Shown here: one piece after another, positions 13,447-22,812 of the stretch
Layout of the letters: each line of letters starts with the position of its first letter
How positions within the stretch are numbered: the stretch's first letter is position 1
Origin: Actinocrinis puniceicyclus
Lineage (GTDB): Bacteria; Actinomycetota; Actinomycetes; Streptomycetales; Catenulisporaceae
Assembly (NCBI RefSeq): GCF_018283645.1
Contig: NZ_JAGSXH010000012.1
Span: forward strand, 24,685 to 88,684
Direction of reading: 5' to 3'
Length of the DNA stretch: 64,000 nucleotides
Notes under the pieces: generated by a model
The model's database searches: none
Told to the model about the DNA's origin: nothing
Seen by the model: the letters and a program-made list of their open reading frames with translations, nothing else
Program-made: the position numbers and the translations under genes

Positions 13447-14331
13447 TCAGCCCTCGGACGCGGGGCCGCCGATTCGTGCCGGCGGCCCCGCGAGCGCGGC
13501 GTCGTAGCGGCGCAGCACCAGGCGGGCGACCTGGTCGTGCGCGCCCAGAGGCTCGCTCACACAGATGCGGCGCCGGCGCTCGCGGTCCACATCGAGCGCC
13601 GCGAGAGCAGCGAGCGTGGCGCTGTCGTCGATGCGGCGGCTGAACTCGCCCGGGGACAACAGGTAGGTGGCGACCGCCACCGGCCTGCCACGCCGGGCCA
13701 GGCGGGTCAACAGGGCGCTGACGCTCGGCTCGGCCGTCGTCACGTATCCCGTGCGCACCGGCATGCCCAGCCGCTCCGCGAGCAGCCCCGCCATCGCGAC
13801 CGCGTCGGCGTTCGCGCGGCGATCCGCGGAGCCGGCCGCGGCCAGCACGACCTGCGTGCCGAAAACGGTGCCGTGCGCCGCGGAAAGCCGTTCCTGCATC
13901 ACCGCGGCCAGCATCGGGTCCGGTCCCAGTGCGGGCGCCTGGTAGATCCGCGCCGCGCGGCCCCCGGGCAGGCCGGACGCCTGTCGCAGCGCCCTTGGAA
14001 GGTCGTGCCGGACGTGGTAGCCGGAGCCGAGCAGCAACGGCACCACCACCAGTTCGGTGACCCCCTGCGCCAGCAGACGGGCCAGTTCCTCGTCCACGCG
14101 CGGCCGGGCCACCGAGACGAAGGACAGCGCGGTCAACACCCCGGGTCGCAGGAACCTGACCCGTTCGAGCAGTGCGTCGAGGGCGGCCAGGCCCGCCGGG
14201 TCCGCGGTACCGTGGGCGACGGCGAGCAGCGGCACGTCCGAGCGCGGCGGCGGCAGCACGCCGGGAGGCGCGAGCAGCCATCCGGGTCGCTGCTCCCGGA
14301 AGGCCGTCGGGCCGAGCACCGGCGCGGACAT
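13447..14331 (-). CDS. Sirohydrochlorin chelatase / CbiX-family protein
   Basis: 294 residues, two tandem CbiX/SirB-like halves. The first has the metal-chelating AHGT motif and GSGYHVRHDLP; the second is divergent (VVLAAAGSADRRAN). Such enzymes insert Fe2+ (siroheme) or Co2+ (cobalamin) into sirohydrochlorin. NirBD needs siroheme and this gene is divergent from the nitrite reductase operon, so a siroheme ferrochelatase role is the best inference; a cobalt chelatase is the alternative. A strong AGGAGG lies nine bases before the ATG. It is downstream of the NnaR-like gene on the same strand with a ~160-bp gap, and its stop is 34 bp from the converging tricorn gene. Confidence 0.85.
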   Translation of the reverse strand: MSAPVLGPTAFREQRPGWLLAPPGVLPPPRSDVPLLAVAHGTADPAGLAALDALLERVRFLRPGVLTALSFVSVARPRVDEELARLLAQGVTELVVVPLLLGSGYHVRHDLPRALRQASGLPGGRAARIYQAPALGPDPMLAAVMQERLSAAHGTVFGTQVVLAAAGSADRRANADAVAMAGLLAERLGMPVRTGYVTTAEPSVSALLTRLARRGRPVAVATYLLSPGEFSRRIDDSATLAALAALDVDRERRRRICVSEPLGAHDQVARLVLRRYDAALAGPPARIGGPASEG

Positions 14332-14490
14332 CTCAGGGTTCCTCCTTGCATTGCCGGCACGAAAAGACAGTGGAACGACCCGGCGACCCGGCGACCCGAC
14401 CGCCGGACGGCACGGCAGTCGGCTGCCGGCTGGTCTGCGGGTCGGTCAGGCCGTTGGACGGCCGGACGAGCGGATGGTCGGACGGGTGCT

Positions 14491-15756
14491 TCAGGCGACC
14501 GGATCGATCGCGAGGCGGTATCCGCGCTTGGTCACGGTCTTGATGAGCGATGCGTCGCGCCCGAGCGCGGAGCGCAGCCGGGCGACGGTCGCCTCGACCG
14601 CGTGCTCATCGCGGCCGCCCGATCCGGTGCCGCGCGGCCCCCAGACGCGGCGCAGCAGGTCGGCGCGGGAAACCACCCAGCCGGGGCGGCGCCCGAGTTC
14701 GGCGAGCACGGCGGCGGGCAGCGGGGCCAACAGCACCGGCTCACCACCGGTCACCACCGCGGCCAGGCCCTGAAGCGTGAGCGTGCGGTGCTCGTCGATC
14801 GGGACCTCGTGCCGGATCTTGGGCGGCAACACCGCACACAGCGTGGCGACCATCGCGCCCAACCGCGCCCGATCCGGCCAAACCGCGCGCACGTCGAGGG
14901 CGTCCAGCGGCCTCGCGCACACCGGCCCGACGCACACCGCGGTGACATCCGTGCGCAGCGCCACGAGAAGCTGATCGAGCGCACCGGTCACCGCCGCGGC
15001 CTCCAGCAGCGCGGTGACGCCAGGCGCCGAGGTGAAGGTGACCGCGTGCACTTCCCTGCGCACGATCGAGTCGACGAGCCGGCGCACAGCGGCCCGGTCC
15101 GACGGCGGACCCCACCGGTACACCGGAATGTCCACGACGATCGCGCCGGCCTCCCGCAACGCGGTCACGAAGCGGGTGTCCTCCGCGGGGTTCTCGACAC
15201 CGTACTGCTGGACCGCCACACGCTTGCCGACCACGCCCTGTTGCAGCAGATAGGCGAGCACCTCGTCGGAGGACTCGGAGGGCGCGCTGTAACTTTCGCG
15301 CAGCCCCGAGGCGCGGACCGCCCCGGTGGCCTTGGGCCCGCGCGAGACCACGATCGCGTCCGCGAGCACCCGGTTCAGCTCCTCGCCCAGACCCCAGCTC
15401 TCGGCCGCCGACATCCAGCCGCGCCAGCCGCTGCCCGTGGTCGCCACCGCGTAGTCCAGCTGGGAGACGAGGCAGTCGTTGGTGGCCTTGCGCAGCGCGG
15501 CGTCGTCGTCGAGCGGGACCAGCCGCAGCGTAGGGGTCTCGATGACCTTCGCGCCGCGCCGCCGCAGCAGCGAGGCCAGGTCGTCGCGCCGCCGGTCGGC
15601 GGTGACCGCCACGACGCAGCCGGTGAGCGGGTACTCCTCGAAGACGGTGCCGCTCGGGTCCGCCGCGTCGAGGCTCGCGACGGCCGCGGTCCCGGGTTCG
15701 GCGGGTGGGCCGGCCGCGGCCGAGGGGGTGGGTTCGATCGCCTCTGCCAGTGCCAT
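14491..15756 (-). CDS. nnaR: NnaR-type regulator: HemD-like domain fused to winged helix
   Basis: 421 residues. Residues ~40-310 are a uroporphyrinogen-III synthase (HemD)-like domain (GCVVAVTADRRRDDLASLLR; VTFTSAPGVTALLEAA). Residues ~325-418 form an OmpR/PhoB-type winged helix (RPGWVVSRADLLRRVWG, then HAVEATVARLRSALG and VTKRGYRLA). This architecture matches NnaR, which in Streptomyces and mycobacteria activates nitrate/nitrite assimilation together with GlnR. Its position, divergent from narB-nirBD, agrees. The start ATG has a weak ribosome site. Whether the HemD domain is catalytic or only a sensor cannot be told from sequence. Confidence 0.88.
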   Translation of the reverse strand: MALAEAIEPTPSAAAGPPAEPGTAAVASLDAADPSGTVFEEYPLTGCVVAVTADRRRDDLASLLRRRGAKVIETPTLRLVPLDDDAALRKATNDCLVSQLDYAVATTGSGWRGWMSAAESWGLGEELNRVLADAIVVSRGPKATGAVRASGLRESYSAPSESSDEVLAYLLQQGVVGKRVAVQQYGVENPAEDTRFVTALREAGAIVVDIPVYRWGPPSDRAAVRRLVDSIVRREVHAVTFTSAPGVTALLEAAAVTGALDQLLVALRTDVTAVCVGPVCARPLDALDVRAVWPDRARLGAMVATLCAVLPPKIRHEVPIDEHRTLTLQGLAAVVTGGEPVLLAPLPAAVLAELGRRPGWVVSRADLLRRVWGPRGTGSGGRDEHAVEATVARLRSALGRDASLIKTVTKRGYRLAIDPVA

Positions 15757-16080
15757 GTCCGAAACAGTGGCCGCATGCCGTTACGGATATGTTGCCAAGC
15801 CGCTACGCACCGGTAAGGGAGGCTCGGATCAGGTTACGTACGCGCCCGCCGCGCGCTCGACCGGCTGGCGGCGAAGGGAGCCCGGACGCGCCCGAATGGC
15901 CCGGTCAAGCCGACGTGAGCCGGTGCGCACGACCCGGCGGCCCGGGTCGGAGAGGGCACGAAGGGCGCGCGGCGACGGCCGCGGTGCGCACACCCGGCCG
16001 TCAGGGGCGTGAAGAACTCGTGCGCGCGACGAAATAGGCCCGACCCCGATGCGTCATCGCCGCCCCGCACCGTCGTAGAC
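15757..16080. other. Divergent control region of the nitrate locus
   Basis: 324 bp between nnaR and narB without a supported gene. It contains the GlnR-like site at 15780-15806 near the nnaR end; the rest is GC-rich with no clear -35/-10 pair. The narB start has no obvious ribosome site, so an undetected leader or alternative start is possible. Confidence 0.5.
15780..15806. promoter_or_regulatory. Possible GlnR binding site
   Basis: GTTAC-N6-GTTGC-N6-GCTAC follows the spacing of actinobacterial GlnR boxes (gTnAC-n6-GaAAC repeated). The first element is perfect and the third is 4 of 5; the middle is only 2 of 5. The location between nnaR and narB is where GlnR would be expected to act. Confidence 0.4.
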
Positions 16081-18258
16081 ATGACGGGAAAGCGCGGTAC
16101 CTCGGACGGCGGCCACAGCCACTGCCCGTACTGTGCGCTTCAGTGCGGGATCGACCTGATTGCGGTTCCGCCGGTGGACGACCGCGGCGCGGCGGCGCCG
16201 GAAGACGCCCCGGCCGTACGTGTCGCCGGGCGTGAGGATTTCCCGGTCAACGAGGGCGCGCTGTGCGGGAAGGGCGCGAGCGCCGCGCAACTGCTCAGCG
16301 CGCGGCTGCGGTTGACCTCGCCGCTCGTGCGCGACCGGCGCACAGCCGCGCTGCGGCCCGCCACCTGGGACGAGGCACTCGACCGGGTCGCGCGCGAGCT
16401 GAGCGCCCGGGATCCGCGGGCGGTCGCGGTCTTCGGCGGCGGCTCGCTGACCAACGAGAAGGCCTACCAGCTCGGCCGCTTCGCCCGCACGATCCTCAAG
16501 ACGCCGAACATCGACTACAACGGGCGCTTCTGCATGTCCTCGGCGGCGGCCGCGCAGAACCGGGCCTTCGGGATGGATCGGGGGCTGCCCTTCCCCGTGC
16601 GCGACATCCGCGCGGCGCGGGCGATCCTGCTGGTCGGCGCGAACCCGGCCGAGACGATGCCGCCGATCATGCGGCACTTCGCCGCCGCGCGCGAGGCCGG
16701 CGCCGTACTGATCACCGTCGACCCGCGGCGCACCAGGACCGCGGACCAGGCGGACCGGCACCTTCAGCCGGTGCCGGGCACGGACCTGGCGCTGGCGCTG
16801 GGGCTGCTGCACCTCGCGGTCGCCGAGGGCTTGGTGGACGAGCAGTATGTGGCGCGGCGCACCAGCGGCTTCGACGACGCGCGGCGGATCGCCACGGGGT
16901 ACTGGCCGGAGCGGGTCGAGCGGCTGACCGGGGTGCCGGTCGCCGCGATGCACCAGACGGTCCACACGCTGGCCGATGCCGCCCGGGCTGTGCGATCAGG
17001 CGCGCCCGGCGGGGCGATGATCCTGAGCGCGCGCGGCACCGAGCAGCACAGCAAGGGCACCGACACGGTCAACGCGTGGATCAATCTCGCTCTCGCGCTC
17101 GGCCTGCCCGGCCGGCCCGGCTGCGGCTACGGCGCGCTGACCGGCCAGGGCAACGGCCAGGGCGGCCGGGAGCACGGGCAGAAGTCCGATCAGCTGCCCG
17201 GGTACCGCAGGCTGGACGACCCGGCGGCGCGCGAGCACGTCGCGGCGATCTGGGGGGTGGACCCGGACGAACTGCCCGGCCCGGGCCCGAGCGCCGCCGA
17301 ACTCCTGGCCCGCTGTGGCGGCGGCGCGCAGGCAGGTCCGGACGCGATCGACGCGCTGCTGGTCATGGGCTCGAACCTGCTGGTGAGCGCGCCGGGCGCG
17401 GTGCAGACCGAGGAGAGGCTGCGCTCGCTGGGCTTCCTCGTGGTCTGCGACCTGGTGCTCTCGGAGACAGCCGAGATCGCCGACGTCGTCCTGCCCGCCG
17501 CGCAGTGGGCCGAGGAGACCGGGACGATGACGAACCTGGAGGGCAGGGTGCTGCTGCGCCCCGCCGCGATCGCGCCGCACCCGGGGGTGCGCACCGATCT
17601 GGAGATCATGGCGCAGTTGGCCGGGCGGCTCGGCGGGAAGCTGTCCGCAGACCCGGCCGAGGTGTTCGCGGAGCTGGGCCGGGCCAGCGCGGGCGGCGTC
17701 GCCGACTACAGCGCGATCAGCCACGAGCGTCTGGCGCGCGGCGAGGAACTGTACTGGCCGTGCGGCGAGGACAGCCCCGGCGGCACGCCGAGGCTGTTCG
17801 AGGACTGCTTCCCGACCCCGGACGGCCGGGCCCGCTTCGTGCCGGTCGACTTCCGGGTCTCCGCCGAGGAGCCGGATGATCAGTACCCTTACCGGCTCAC
17901 CACCGGGCGGGTGCTTTCCCAGTACCAGTCCGGCGCGCAGACCCGGCGGGTGGACTCGCTCAACCAGGCGGCGCCCGAAGCCTTCGTCGAGCTGCACCCC
18001 GACCTCGCCCGCGATCTCGGCGTCGAGGAGGGAGCCACGCTCAGCGTGATCAGCAGACGAGGCACCGCGAGCGCCCCCGCGCGGCTGAGCCGGGCGATCC
18101 GGCCGGACACGGTGTTCATGCCCTTCCACTGGCCGGGCGCGGGGCGGGCGAACTCGTTGACCAACCCGGCCCTTGATCCGACGTCGAAGATGCCCGAGTT
18201 CAAGACCTGCGCGGTGCGGCTGGAGAAGACGTCCGGGGAGGCGCCGTGCGAAGGATAG
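16081..18258 (+). CDS. narB: Assimilatory nitrate reductase, molybdopterin catalytic subunit
   Basis: 725 residues from the ATG at 16081. It reduces nitrate to nitrite in the cytoplasm using a bis-MGD cofactor and one [4Fe-4S] cluster. The cluster ligands are visible as C15, C18, C22 and C62 (HCPYCALQCG ... GALCGKG). The molybdopterin fold follows (VGANPAETMP; ARGTEQHSKGTDTVNAW; GALTGQGNGQGGREHGQK), with the MGD-binding C-terminal domain from ~600 (LTTGRVLSQYQSGAQTRR). No Tat signal, consistent with an assimilatory rather than respiratory enzyme. The 3' end overlaps the next gene by 13 bp, implying translational coupling. Symbols narB, nasA and nasC are used for this family. Confidence 0.92.
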   Translation: MTGKRGTSDGGHSHCPYCALQCGIDLIAVPPVDDRGAAAPEDAPAVRVAGREDFPVNEGALCGKGASAAQLLSARLRLTSPLVRDRRTAALRPATWDEALDRVARELSARDPRAVAVFGGGSLTNEKAYQLGRFARTILKTPNIDYNGRFCMSSAAAAQNRAFGMDRGLPFPVRDIRAARAILLVGANPAETMPPIMRHFAAAREAGAVLITVDPRRTRTADQADRHLQPVPGTDLALALGLLHLAVAEGLVDEQYVARRTSGFDDARRIATGYWPERVERLTGVPVAAMHQTVHTLADAARAVRSGAPGGAMILSARGTEQHSKGTDTVNAWINLALALGLPGRPGCGYGALTGQGNGQGGREHGQKSDQLPGYRRLDDPAAREHVAAIWGVDPDELPGPGPSAAELLARCGGGAQAGPDAIDALLVMGSNLLVSAPGAVQTEERLRSLGFLVVCDLVLSETAEIADVVLPAAQWAEETGTMTNLEGRVLLRPAAIAPHPGVRTDLEIMAQLAGRLGGKLSADPAEVFAELGRASAGGVADYSAISHERLARGEELYWPCGEDSPGGTPRLFEDCFPTPDGRARFVPVDFRVSAEEPDDQYPYRLTTGRVLSQYQSGAQTRRVDSLNQAAPEAFVELHPDLARDLGVEEGATLSVISRRGTASAPARLSRAIRPDTVFMPFHWPGAGRANSLTNPALDPTSKMPEFKTCAVRLEKTSGEAPCEG

Positions 18259-19532
18259 TCGTAGCCGGATACGGCATGGCCGGACACCATCTGGTGGCGG
18301 GACTGATACGCGCCGGGCGTGCCACACCGGCCGGGGACTTCGAGCTGACCGTGCTCGGCGCCGAGGCAGGCGCTCCGTACAACAGGGTGCTGCTGCCCGA
18401 GGTGCTGGCCGGACGGATCGACCAGCACCGCATCGACCTGCCGGAGGCCGACGATCCGAGGGTCACCGTGCGCGCCGGGGTGCGCGCCACCGGCATCGAC
18501 CGGGAACGGCGGCTGGTGACCGGCGACGACGGCTCGGTACTGCGCTACGACGCGCTGGTACTGGCCACCGGGGCGAACCCGGTGCTTCCGCCGCTCGGCG
18601 GCATCCTCGACGAGCACGGGCTCAAGCCGGGCGTGCACACGCTGCGCACGCTCGCCGACCTGGAGCGCATCCAGGACCAGCTCGCCGCCGCGCCGCGCGG
18701 CCTCGGTTCCGAGAAGCGCAAGCCGCGCGCGGTGGTCGTCGGCGGTGGGCTGCTCGGCGTGCAGTGCGCCAGGGGTCTGACGCTGCGCGGAGCCGACGTC
18801 GTGCTGATCCATCAGGGCTCGCATCTGCTCGACCACCGGCTCGACGCGGAGGCTGCGGCCATCCTGTCCCGTACCGCGCGCGGTCTCGGCATCGAGGTGC
18901 ACGTCGGGTGCCGGGCGCGTGCGGTACTGCACGAGCGCGACGGCCGGCTCGGCGGCGTGCAGCTCGCGGACGGCTTCCAGCTTGACGCCGACCTGGTCCT
19001 GCTGGCCTGCGGCAGCGCCCCGGCGACCGCGCTGGCGGCGCGCGCCGGCCTGGCCGTGGACCAGGGCGTCCTGGTGGACGAGCGGCTGGCCAGCGTGACC
19101 GACCCGTGCATCCACGCGATCGGCGACTGCGCCCGGGTGCGCGGCGGCGCGCGCGGGGCGCAGGGCCTGGCCGCCCCGGCACTGGAACAGGCCGAGGTGC
19201 TGGCCGAGCGGCTGCTCGGGCGGCCCGCGCTCTATCAGGGGTCCTCGACGGTCGCGCGGCTGACCGCGACCGGCGTCGACGTCGCCATCCTCGCGGCCGC
19301 GCCCTCGCTGGTCGCCGAATCGAGGCCCGACCATGTGGCACGCACCGTGCGGCTGACCGACCCGATCGCCGGCACGCACCGCGCGGTCACCGTGCACGGC
19401 GGCCGCGTGGTCAGCTCCGTGCTGATCGGCGACGTGTCGGCCGCCGCCCGCCTCACCAGGCTGGTCGACCGACCGGGTCCGCTTCCCGAGAACCCGATCG
19501 ACCTGCTGTTCGACACCGCGGAAAGGAACTGA
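18246..19532 (+). CDS. FAD-dependent NAD(P)H oxidoreductase, nitrate reductase electron-transfer partner
   Basis: 428 residues from a GTG inside the end of narB. It resembles the N-terminal pyridine-nucleotide-disulfide half of NirB: FAD-binding VVAGYGMAGHHLVAGL at the N-terminus, LATGANPVLPPLGG, NAD(P)-binding VVVGGGLLGVQCARGL (~160), and FAD-contacting CIHAIGDCARV (~290). It lacks the BFD-type [2Fe-2S] and siroheme domains. The overlap with narB and the 6-bp gap to nirB suggest that it passes electrons from NAD(P)H to nitrate reductase. This is inferred from context and the family; a direct partner cannot be seen. Confidence 0.85.
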   Translation: MRRIVVAGYGMAGHHLVAGLIRAGRATPAGDFELTVLGAEAGAPYNRVLLPEVLAGRIDQHRIDLPEADDPRVTVRAGVRATGIDRERRLVTGDDGSVLRYDALVLATGANPVLPPLGGILDEHGLKPGVHTLRTLADLERIQDQLAAAPRGLGSEKRKPRAVVVGGGLLGVQCARGLTLRGADVVLIHQGSHLLDHRLDAEAAAILSRTARGLGIEVHVGCRARAVLHERDGRLGGVQLADGFQLDADLVLLACGSAPATALAARAGLAVDQGVLVDERLASVTDPCIHAIGDCARVRGGARGAQGLAAPALEQAEVLAERLLGRPALYQGSSTVARLTATGVDVAILAAAPSLVAESRPDHVARTVRLTDPIAGTHRAVTVHGGRVVSSVLIGDVSAAARLTRLVDRPGPLPENPIDLLFDTAERN

Positions 19533-19538
19533 TCCACG

Positions 19539-22274
19539 ATGAACGCGAACGGTGTGAACCCGGAACACGACGCGACCCGGCCCGGCCCAGCCGCGCAGGA
19601 CGGCGCGCGGCGGATCGTCGTCGTCGGCTACGGCATGATCGGGCACCGGTGCGCCGAACTGCTGGCCGAGCGTGCCGCCGCCGCGTCGCCGGCCACCGCC
19701 CCGGTGCGGATCACGGTGCTCGGCGAGGAGCCGCACGAGGCCTACGACCGAGTACATCTCGGCGCCCTGTTCGACGGTAAGAGCGCTGAGGACCTGACTT
19801 ACGCCGCGCCGCCGGGGGTCGAGCTGCGACTCGGCGACCCGGCGACCGCGATCGACCGGCAGCGCAAGACGGTGACCACCGCGTCGGGGGCCGAGTTCGG
19901 GTACGACGAGCTGGTCCTGGCCACCGGCTCGTATCCGTTCGTTCCGCCGGTTCCGGGCCACAACGCGACGGGCGCGTTCGTGTACCGCACGATCGACGAC
20001 GTCGAGGCGATCAAGCGGTTCGCGGCCGGGCGGAAGGTCGGCGCGGTGGTCGGCGGCGGGCTGCTCGGGCTGGAGGCGGCCGGGGCGCTCAAGGCCATGG
20101 GGCTGGAGACGCACGTGATCGAATTCGGCCCGCGGCTGATGGGCGTGCAGGTCGACGAGGGCGGCGGACAGGCGCTGCTGTCGCGGATCGACGCCCTCGG
20201 GGTGAGCGTGCACACCTCGACCCGCACCGAGGCGGTCGAGATCGGCGAGGACGGCGCGGTGTACGCCCTGGTGCTCGCCAAGGGCGAGGACCTGAGCGCT
20301 CTGCCGGTGGACCTGGTGGTGTTCGCGGCCGGGGTGCGGGCGCGCGACCAGCTGGGCCGGGACGCGGGTCTGGCCTGCGGCGAGCGCGGCGGGATCCGCG
20401 TGGACGAGCTGTGCCGGACCGACGATCCCGCGGTCTACGCGATCGGCGAGTGCGCACAGACTGTGGACGGCCGCGTGTACGGTCTCGTCGCGCCCGGGTA
20501 TGCGATGGCTGAGACGGTCGCGGACCACCTGCTCGGCTCGGACCCGGCCCCGTTCCACGGCGCGGACCTCTCCACCACGCTCAAGCTGCTCGGCGTCGAG
20601 GTGGCGTCCTTCGGCGACGCCTTCGGCGCCACGCCCGGGGCGCTCACGGCGCTCTACAGCGACTCGACCGCGGGGCTCTACAAGAAGCTGGTGATCGGCG
20701 AGGACGGAAGGCTGCTCGGCGGGATCCTGGTCGGCGACGCCTCCGCGTACGCGACCCTGCGCCCGCTCGCCGGCACCGACTCACCGTTGCCGGCCACCCC
20801 GGAGCAGTTGCTGCTGCCCGCGAGCCTCGGGTCCGCTCCGTCGCTCGGCCCGGACGCGCTGCCCGACTCGGCGACCGTGTGCAGCTGCCACAACGTCACC
20901 AAGGGCTCGATCAACGCGGCGATCCACGAGCAGGGCTGCGCCGACGTGGCCGCGCTCAAGACGTGCACCAAGGCGGGCACCGGTTGCGGCTCCTGCGTGC
21001 CGCTGCTCGGGCAGTTGCTGTCCGCGGCCGGGGTGCAGACCTCGAAGGCGCTGTGCCGGCACTTCGAGCAGAGCCGGGCCGAGCTGTACGAGGTCGTGCT
21101 GGTGACCGGCATCGACACCTTCGCCCGGCTGCTCGCGCAGCACGGCACCGGAGAGCCGGACGGCTGCGAGGTGTGCAAGCCCGCGGTCGCCTCGATCCTG
21201 GCCTCGCTCGGCGGGACGCTCGGGTCGGGAAAGCGGGGCTCCGGCCGGCACATCCTGGCCGGGGAACAGGCCGCGCTGCAGGACACCAACGACCACTTCC
21301 TGGCCAACCTCCAGCGCAACGGCAGCTATTCGGTGGTGCCGCGCATCCCCGGCGGCGAGATCACCCCGGAGAAGCTGATCGTCATCGGCGAGGTGGCCCG
21401 GGACTTCGGGCTGTACACGAAGATCACCGGCGGACAGCGCATCGATCTGTTCGGCGCGCGGGTCGAGCAGCTGCCGCTGATCTGGCGCCGGCTCGTGGAC
21501 GCCGGCTTCGAATCAGGGCACGCCTACGGCAAGGCACTGCGGACGGTGAAGAGCTGCGTCGGCTCGGAATGGTGCCGTTACGGCGTGCAGGAGTCGGTGA
21601 AGATGGCCATCGAGCTCGAACTGCGTTATCGGGGCCTGCGATCGCCGCACAAGCTCAAGGCCGCGGTCTCCGGGTGTGCCCGCGAGTGCGCGGAGGCGCA
21701 GAGCAAGGACTTCGGGGTCATCGCCACCGAGGCGGGCTGGAACCTGTACGTCGGCGGCAACGGCGGCTTCCGGCCGCGGCACGCCGACCTGTTCGCCAAG
21801 GACCTCTCCAGCGAGGAGCTGATCCGCACCATCGACCGCTTCCTGATGTTCTACATCCGCACCGCGGACCGGCTCGAACGCACCGCGGCCTGGATCGAGC
21901 GGATGGAAGGCGGCCTGGATCACCTCAAGGCGGTCATCCTGGAGGACTCGCTGGGCCTGTGCGCCGGGCTGGACCGGGTGATGGCGGAGCACGTGGCGAA
22001 CTACGCCGACGAGTGGAGGTCGGCGATCGAGGATCCGGAGACGCTGCGGCGCTTCGTCTCCTTCGTCAACGCCCCGGGCACGCCGGACCCGGAGATCAAG
22101 TTCGAGGTCGAACGCGGACAGATCAAACCCCTGCTGACCATCGGCCCGCCGCCGCAGGCGGGCGACGGCGCGGGCGAATCCGGCGCGGACCGGGGCGGCG
22201 CGCACGCGCGCGGCGGGGATCGACCCGCCGGCAGCGAGGACGAGCGCCTGGTTCCGGCCGAGGTGGGAGCATGA
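19539..22274 (+). CDS. nirB: NAD(P)H nitrite reductase large subunit
   Basis: 911 residues, slightly long for NirB. It reduces nitrite to ammonium with six electrons. N-terminal FAD (VVGYGMIGHRCAELL) and NAD(P) (VVGGGLLGLEAAGAL) sites are followed by a BFD-type [2Fe-2S] domain with cysteines C448, C450, C483 and C486. The sulfite/nitrite reductase domain carries the siroheme-[4Fe-4S] ligands C673, C679, C713 and C717 (C-x5-C, C-x3-C). The C-terminal ~35 residues are a Gly/Arg/Ala-rich tail outside the usual domain. The stop overlaps the nirD start in an ATGA, so the subunits are coupled. Confidence 0.96.
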   Translation: MNANGVNPEHDATRPGPAAQDGARRIVVVGYGMIGHRCAELLAERAAAASPATAPVRITVLGEEPHEAYDRVHLGALFDGKSAEDLTYAAPPGVELRLGDPATAIDRQRKTVTTASGAEFGYDELVLATGSYPFVPPVPGHNATGAFVYRTIDDVEAIKRFAAGRKVGAVVGGGLLGLEAAGALKAMGLETHVIEFGPRLMGVQVDEGGGQALLSRIDALGVSVHTSTRTEAVEIGEDGAVYALVLAKGEDLSALPVDLVVFAAGVRARDQLGRDAGLACGERGGIRVDELCRTDDPAVYAIGECAQTVDGRVYGLVAPGYAMAETVADHLLGSDPAPFHGADLSTTLKLLGVEVASFGDAFGATPGALTALYSDSTAGLYKKLVIGEDGRLLGGILVGDASAYATLRPLAGTDSPLPATPEQLLLPASLGSAPSLGPDALPDSATVCSCHNVTKGSINAAIHEQGCADVAALKTCTKAGTGCGSCVPLLGQLLSAAGVQTSKALCRHFEQSRAELYEVVLVTGIDTFARLLAQHGTGEPDGCEVCKPAVASILASLGGTLGSGKRGSGRHILAGEQAALQDTNDHFLANLQRNGSYSVVPRIPGGEITPEKLIVIGEVARDFGLYTKITGGQRIDLFGARVEQLPLIWRRLVDAGFESGHAYGKALRTVKSCVGSEWCRYGVQESVKMAIELELRYRGLRSPHKLKAAVSGCARECAEAQSKDFGVIATEAGWNLYVGGNGGFRPRHADLFAKDLSSEELIRTIDRFLMFYIRTADRLERTAAWIERMEGGLDHLKAVILEDSLGLCAGLDRVMAEHVANYADEWRSAIEDPETLRRFVSFVNAPGTPDPEIKFEVERGQIKPLLTIGPPPQAGDGAGESGADRGGAHARGGDRPAGSEDERLVPAEVGA

Positions 22275-22615
22275 GCGTGACCGCGAGCAAGCAGCGGGTG
22301 TGGACCGCCGTGTGCCGGTACTGCGAGCTGACGCCCGGACGCGGCGTCGCGGCCCTGGTGGACGGCGTGCAGATCGCGCTCTTCCGAACCACCGCGGGAG
22401 AGCTGTACGCGATCGGTAACCGGGACCCCTACTCGGGCGCGTTCGTCATCTCGCGGGGCGTCACCGGCTCGCGAGACGGCGTCCCGACCGTCGCCTCCCC
22501 GATGTACAAGCACGTGTTCGATCTGCGCAGTGGTACCTGCCTTGACGATCCGACCGTGGCGCTGCCGGTCTACCCGGTGCGTCGCTATCGCGGACTGGTG
22601 TGGGTTCAGCGCTGA
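22271..22615 (+). CDS. nirD: NAD(P)H nitrite reductase small subunit
   Basis: 114 residues, beginning within the nirB stop (ATGA). It is a Rieske-like fold protein of the NirD type: VCRYCELTPGRGVAALVDGV near the N-terminus, then LYAIGNRDPYSGAFVISRGV and VASPMYKHVFDLRSGTCL. As usual for NirD, the C-H-C-H Rieske cluster ligands are not conserved. It pairs with NirB. A GC-rich hairpin follows at 22684-22720. Confidence 0.93.
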   Translation: MSVTASKQRVWTAVCRYCELTPGRGVAALVDGVQIALFRTTAGELYAIGNRDPYSGAFVISRGVTGSRDGVPTVASPMYKHVFDLRSGTCLDDPTVALPVYPVRRYRGLVWVQR

Positions 22616-22683
22616 GCGGGCGCCGGACCGTCGGCGCCACGCCGCGGCGAACCGGGGTCGCGCCGGGATGTCACAAGCACGAA

Positions 22684-22720
22684 AGCGGCGCGTGCGGGTG
22701 AGTTGACCGCACGCGCCGCT
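22684..22720 (+). terminator. Hairpin between nirD and narK
   Basis: A perfect 14-bp stem (AGCGGCGCGTGCGG and complement) with a 9-base loop. No T-run follows, so it may be a Rho-independent-like terminator of the high-GC type, or an attenuator lowering narK expression relative to nirBD. Confidence 0.6.
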
Positions 22721-22812
22721 GCCCTGCAGCCGGCCGAAACGCCGCGTCCGTACCGTCCAGGCCCATAAGGCGGTTTCACCGACCGCATCCCCATACGCCG
22801 CAGGAGGCGACG